The notes under the pieces were generated by a model. It saw only the letters and a program-made list of their open reading frames with translations, did no database searches and was not told the DNA's origin. A stretch of DNA of 5,216 nucleotides from Nitrospirae bacterium GWC2_57_9 (GTDB lineage Bacteria; Nitrospirota; UBA9217): positions 14,345 to 19,560 of the forward strand of contig MHEA01000144.1 in NCBI GenBank assembly GCA_001805085.1, written 5' to 3'. A program made the translations under genes and the position numbers. Positions within the stretch are counted from its first letter, which is position 1, and each line of letters starts with the position of its first letter. Positions 4,408 to 5,216 of the stretch are shown piece by piece.

Positions 4408-5061
4408 TATGCTTCCATATGCTTCTTGCGGCGTCATCGCTGCAGTGACCGCCAGACGATAGATCCTGACCCCGTTTTTTTCGTAGTGCTCGCTCAGGGG
4501 AGCGGTCCGCTGTCGAAATATCGCGAGCTTCTTCCCGATCAAGTCGATGCCGTCATCGATCCGTTCCATTCTATCCCCTCCCACATCGTCCCGTATTCTG
4601 CAGAATACGTTTTCTTTAGAACAGTCCAGAACGATCAGCGCGTGCACCTTCGCCATTCTTTCCAAATCCCTTGCCTGTCCCTCATGACGTGGCATACCGT
4701 TCAATACGAGCAGATCGTCTTGAGAGAAGGACGCCCTTTCCAGAAACAGAGAGATGATCTTTTCGGCCAGCGCAAAATGCTCATTCTCCAGCAGTAAGCC
4801 GCGTGCGAGAACACCATGAATGAAAGCGAGCTCTTCGGGAGTGTAGAGGGCGGACAGTGCTCCCTGGGAAACAGCACGGCGGAGTTCGGCCCCGAAATCG
4901 AGATGGTGACAGCGGCGACCGAGCAGGCCGTTTCTGACGATCAGGTCCCCGAGCGGCGTCTTGCCCACACCGGTAGGACCGATCAGCAGCACCGTATCGA
5001 CGGGAAATTGAAGCCCCCTGGAGAACGGCAGGGGACCTCGTGATTTATGGGGTTGGGACAT
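4348..5061 (-). CDS. Adenylate-kinase-like P-loop nucleotide kinase (divergent)
   Basis: A 237-residue protein whose order of motifs follows adenylate kinase: P-loop GPTGVGKT at 28-35; HLDFGAELRRAVSQG at 53-67, comparable to the NMP-binding GxLLR block; ARGLLLENEHFALAEKII at 86-103; LVLNGMPRHEGQA at 118-130, matching the G-F-P-R...Q segment; and CRIRDDVGGDRMERIDD...RQRTAPLSEHYEKNG at 154-197, matching the LID and closing helix with short LID insert. Adenylate kinase would normally read GxPGxGKGTQA at the P-loop; here it is GPTGVGKTPLG, and G-M-P-R replaces G-F-P-R. It may therefore phosphorylate another nucleotide or serve as a paralogue. About 20 residues of Pro/Arg-rich N-terminus precede the core. 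The ATG at 5061 has only a weak ribosome site; GTG at residue 24 is too close to the P-loop to be likely. The tail overlaps the HD gene. Confidence 0.78.
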   Translation of the reverse strand: MSQPHKSRGPLPFSRGLQFPVDTVLLIGPTGVGKTPLGDLIVRNGLLGRRCHHLDFGAELRRAVSQGALSALYTPEELAFIHGVLARGLLLENEHFALAEKIISLFLERASFSQDDLLVLNGMPRHEGQARDLERMAKVHALIVLDCSKENVFCRIRDDVGGDRMERIDDGIDLIGKKLAIFRQRTAPLSEHYEKNGVRIYRLAVTAAMTPQEAYGSISTFAAGDPPITLVTEPPKR

Positions 5062-5216
5062 TATTTGAATCGCTCACTAAACGCACGGGCAATCGATCAC
5101 ACAAGAGAGGCTCCCTGCAGCAAGTGGAGGTTCCTGTAAGCATCCGCAGGGAATTTCCATACTCGGGGCAAAAGCACCCTGCACACCCTATTCTCGCGCG
5201 GAGCGCTCGTAAGCGC
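5062..5216. other. Right-edge region with no gene recognised
   Basis: No convincing reading frame on either strand and no tRNA or rRNA pattern. Short inverted repeats occur: TCCCTGC (5112-5118) with GCAGGGA (5146-5152), the latter also complementary to CCCTGC near 5178, and GCGCT/AGCGC (5203-5216) cut by the window end. These may be a leader of the kinase gene or part of an RNA that continues past the edge; nothing firmer can be said. Confidence 0.3.

Noticed and set aside
4426..4797. Plus-strand open frame of 123 codons
   Set aside because: It is the antisense shadow of the kinase-like gene, which has clear family motifs.
5079..5159. Minus-strand mini-frame of about 27 codons with five cysteines
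   Set aside because: It has no ribosome site and no similarity to a known small protein; too short to support.
5100..5216. Structured RNA (6S, SRP or tRNA) at the right edge
   Set aside because: Only short inverted repeats are present and none of the conserved motifs of these RNAs could be recognised.

Overview
This looks like bacterial chromosomal DNA of roughly even base composition, from the replication-initiation neighbourhood. The left edge carries the 5' two thirds of dnaA on the minus strand. To its right lie small soluble-protein genes on the plus strand: a TusA-like and a DsrE2-like sulfur-carrier pair, hisI, a HIT hydrolase, a second DsrE-family protein and an HD-domain phosphohydrolase. 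A divergent adenylate-kinase-like P-loop protein on the minus strand converges on the HD gene. A sulfur relay set beside dnaA, together with the DnaA sequence style, suggests a Nitrospirota or Desulfobacterota type anaerobe. This is a guess from gene content and no lineage marker in the window settles it.

Layout. 1-921 (-): dnaA, cut off by the window edge. 922-1426: non-coding, with one perfect DnaA box placed inside a candidate dnaA promoter, and a candidate promoter plus a 12-bp palindrome in front of tusA. 1427-2154 (+): tusA and dsrE2-like pair, closed by a strong intrinsic terminator. 2271-2959 (+): hisI and HIT gene, coupled by an ATGA overlap. 2960-3324: non-coding, AT-rich, with three near-consensus DnaA boxes followed by a CTA-repeat tract and an AT-rich stretch. 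3325-3693 (+): DsrE-like protein, followed by an intrinsic terminator. 3832-4407 (+): HD hydrolase. 4348-5061 (-): adenylate-kinase-like protein overlapping the HD gene tail by 60 bp. 5062-5216: no gene seen.

How it fits together. The most interesting item is the 2960-3324 gap. Its order (DnaA boxes, then five trinucleotides matching the DnaA-trio, then an AT-rich stretch) is the arrangement described for the bacterial basal origin-unwinding system. With the dnaA-proximal box about 2 kb away it could form a bipartite origin enclosing four metabolic genes. The sulfur genes probably move persulfide sulfur between cysteine carriers: the TusA-like protein and the DsrE2-like protein each keep a single candidate cysteine, and the later DsrE-like protein has three clustered cysteines. 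hisI here is a stand-alone histidine biosynthesis gene outside any visible his operon.
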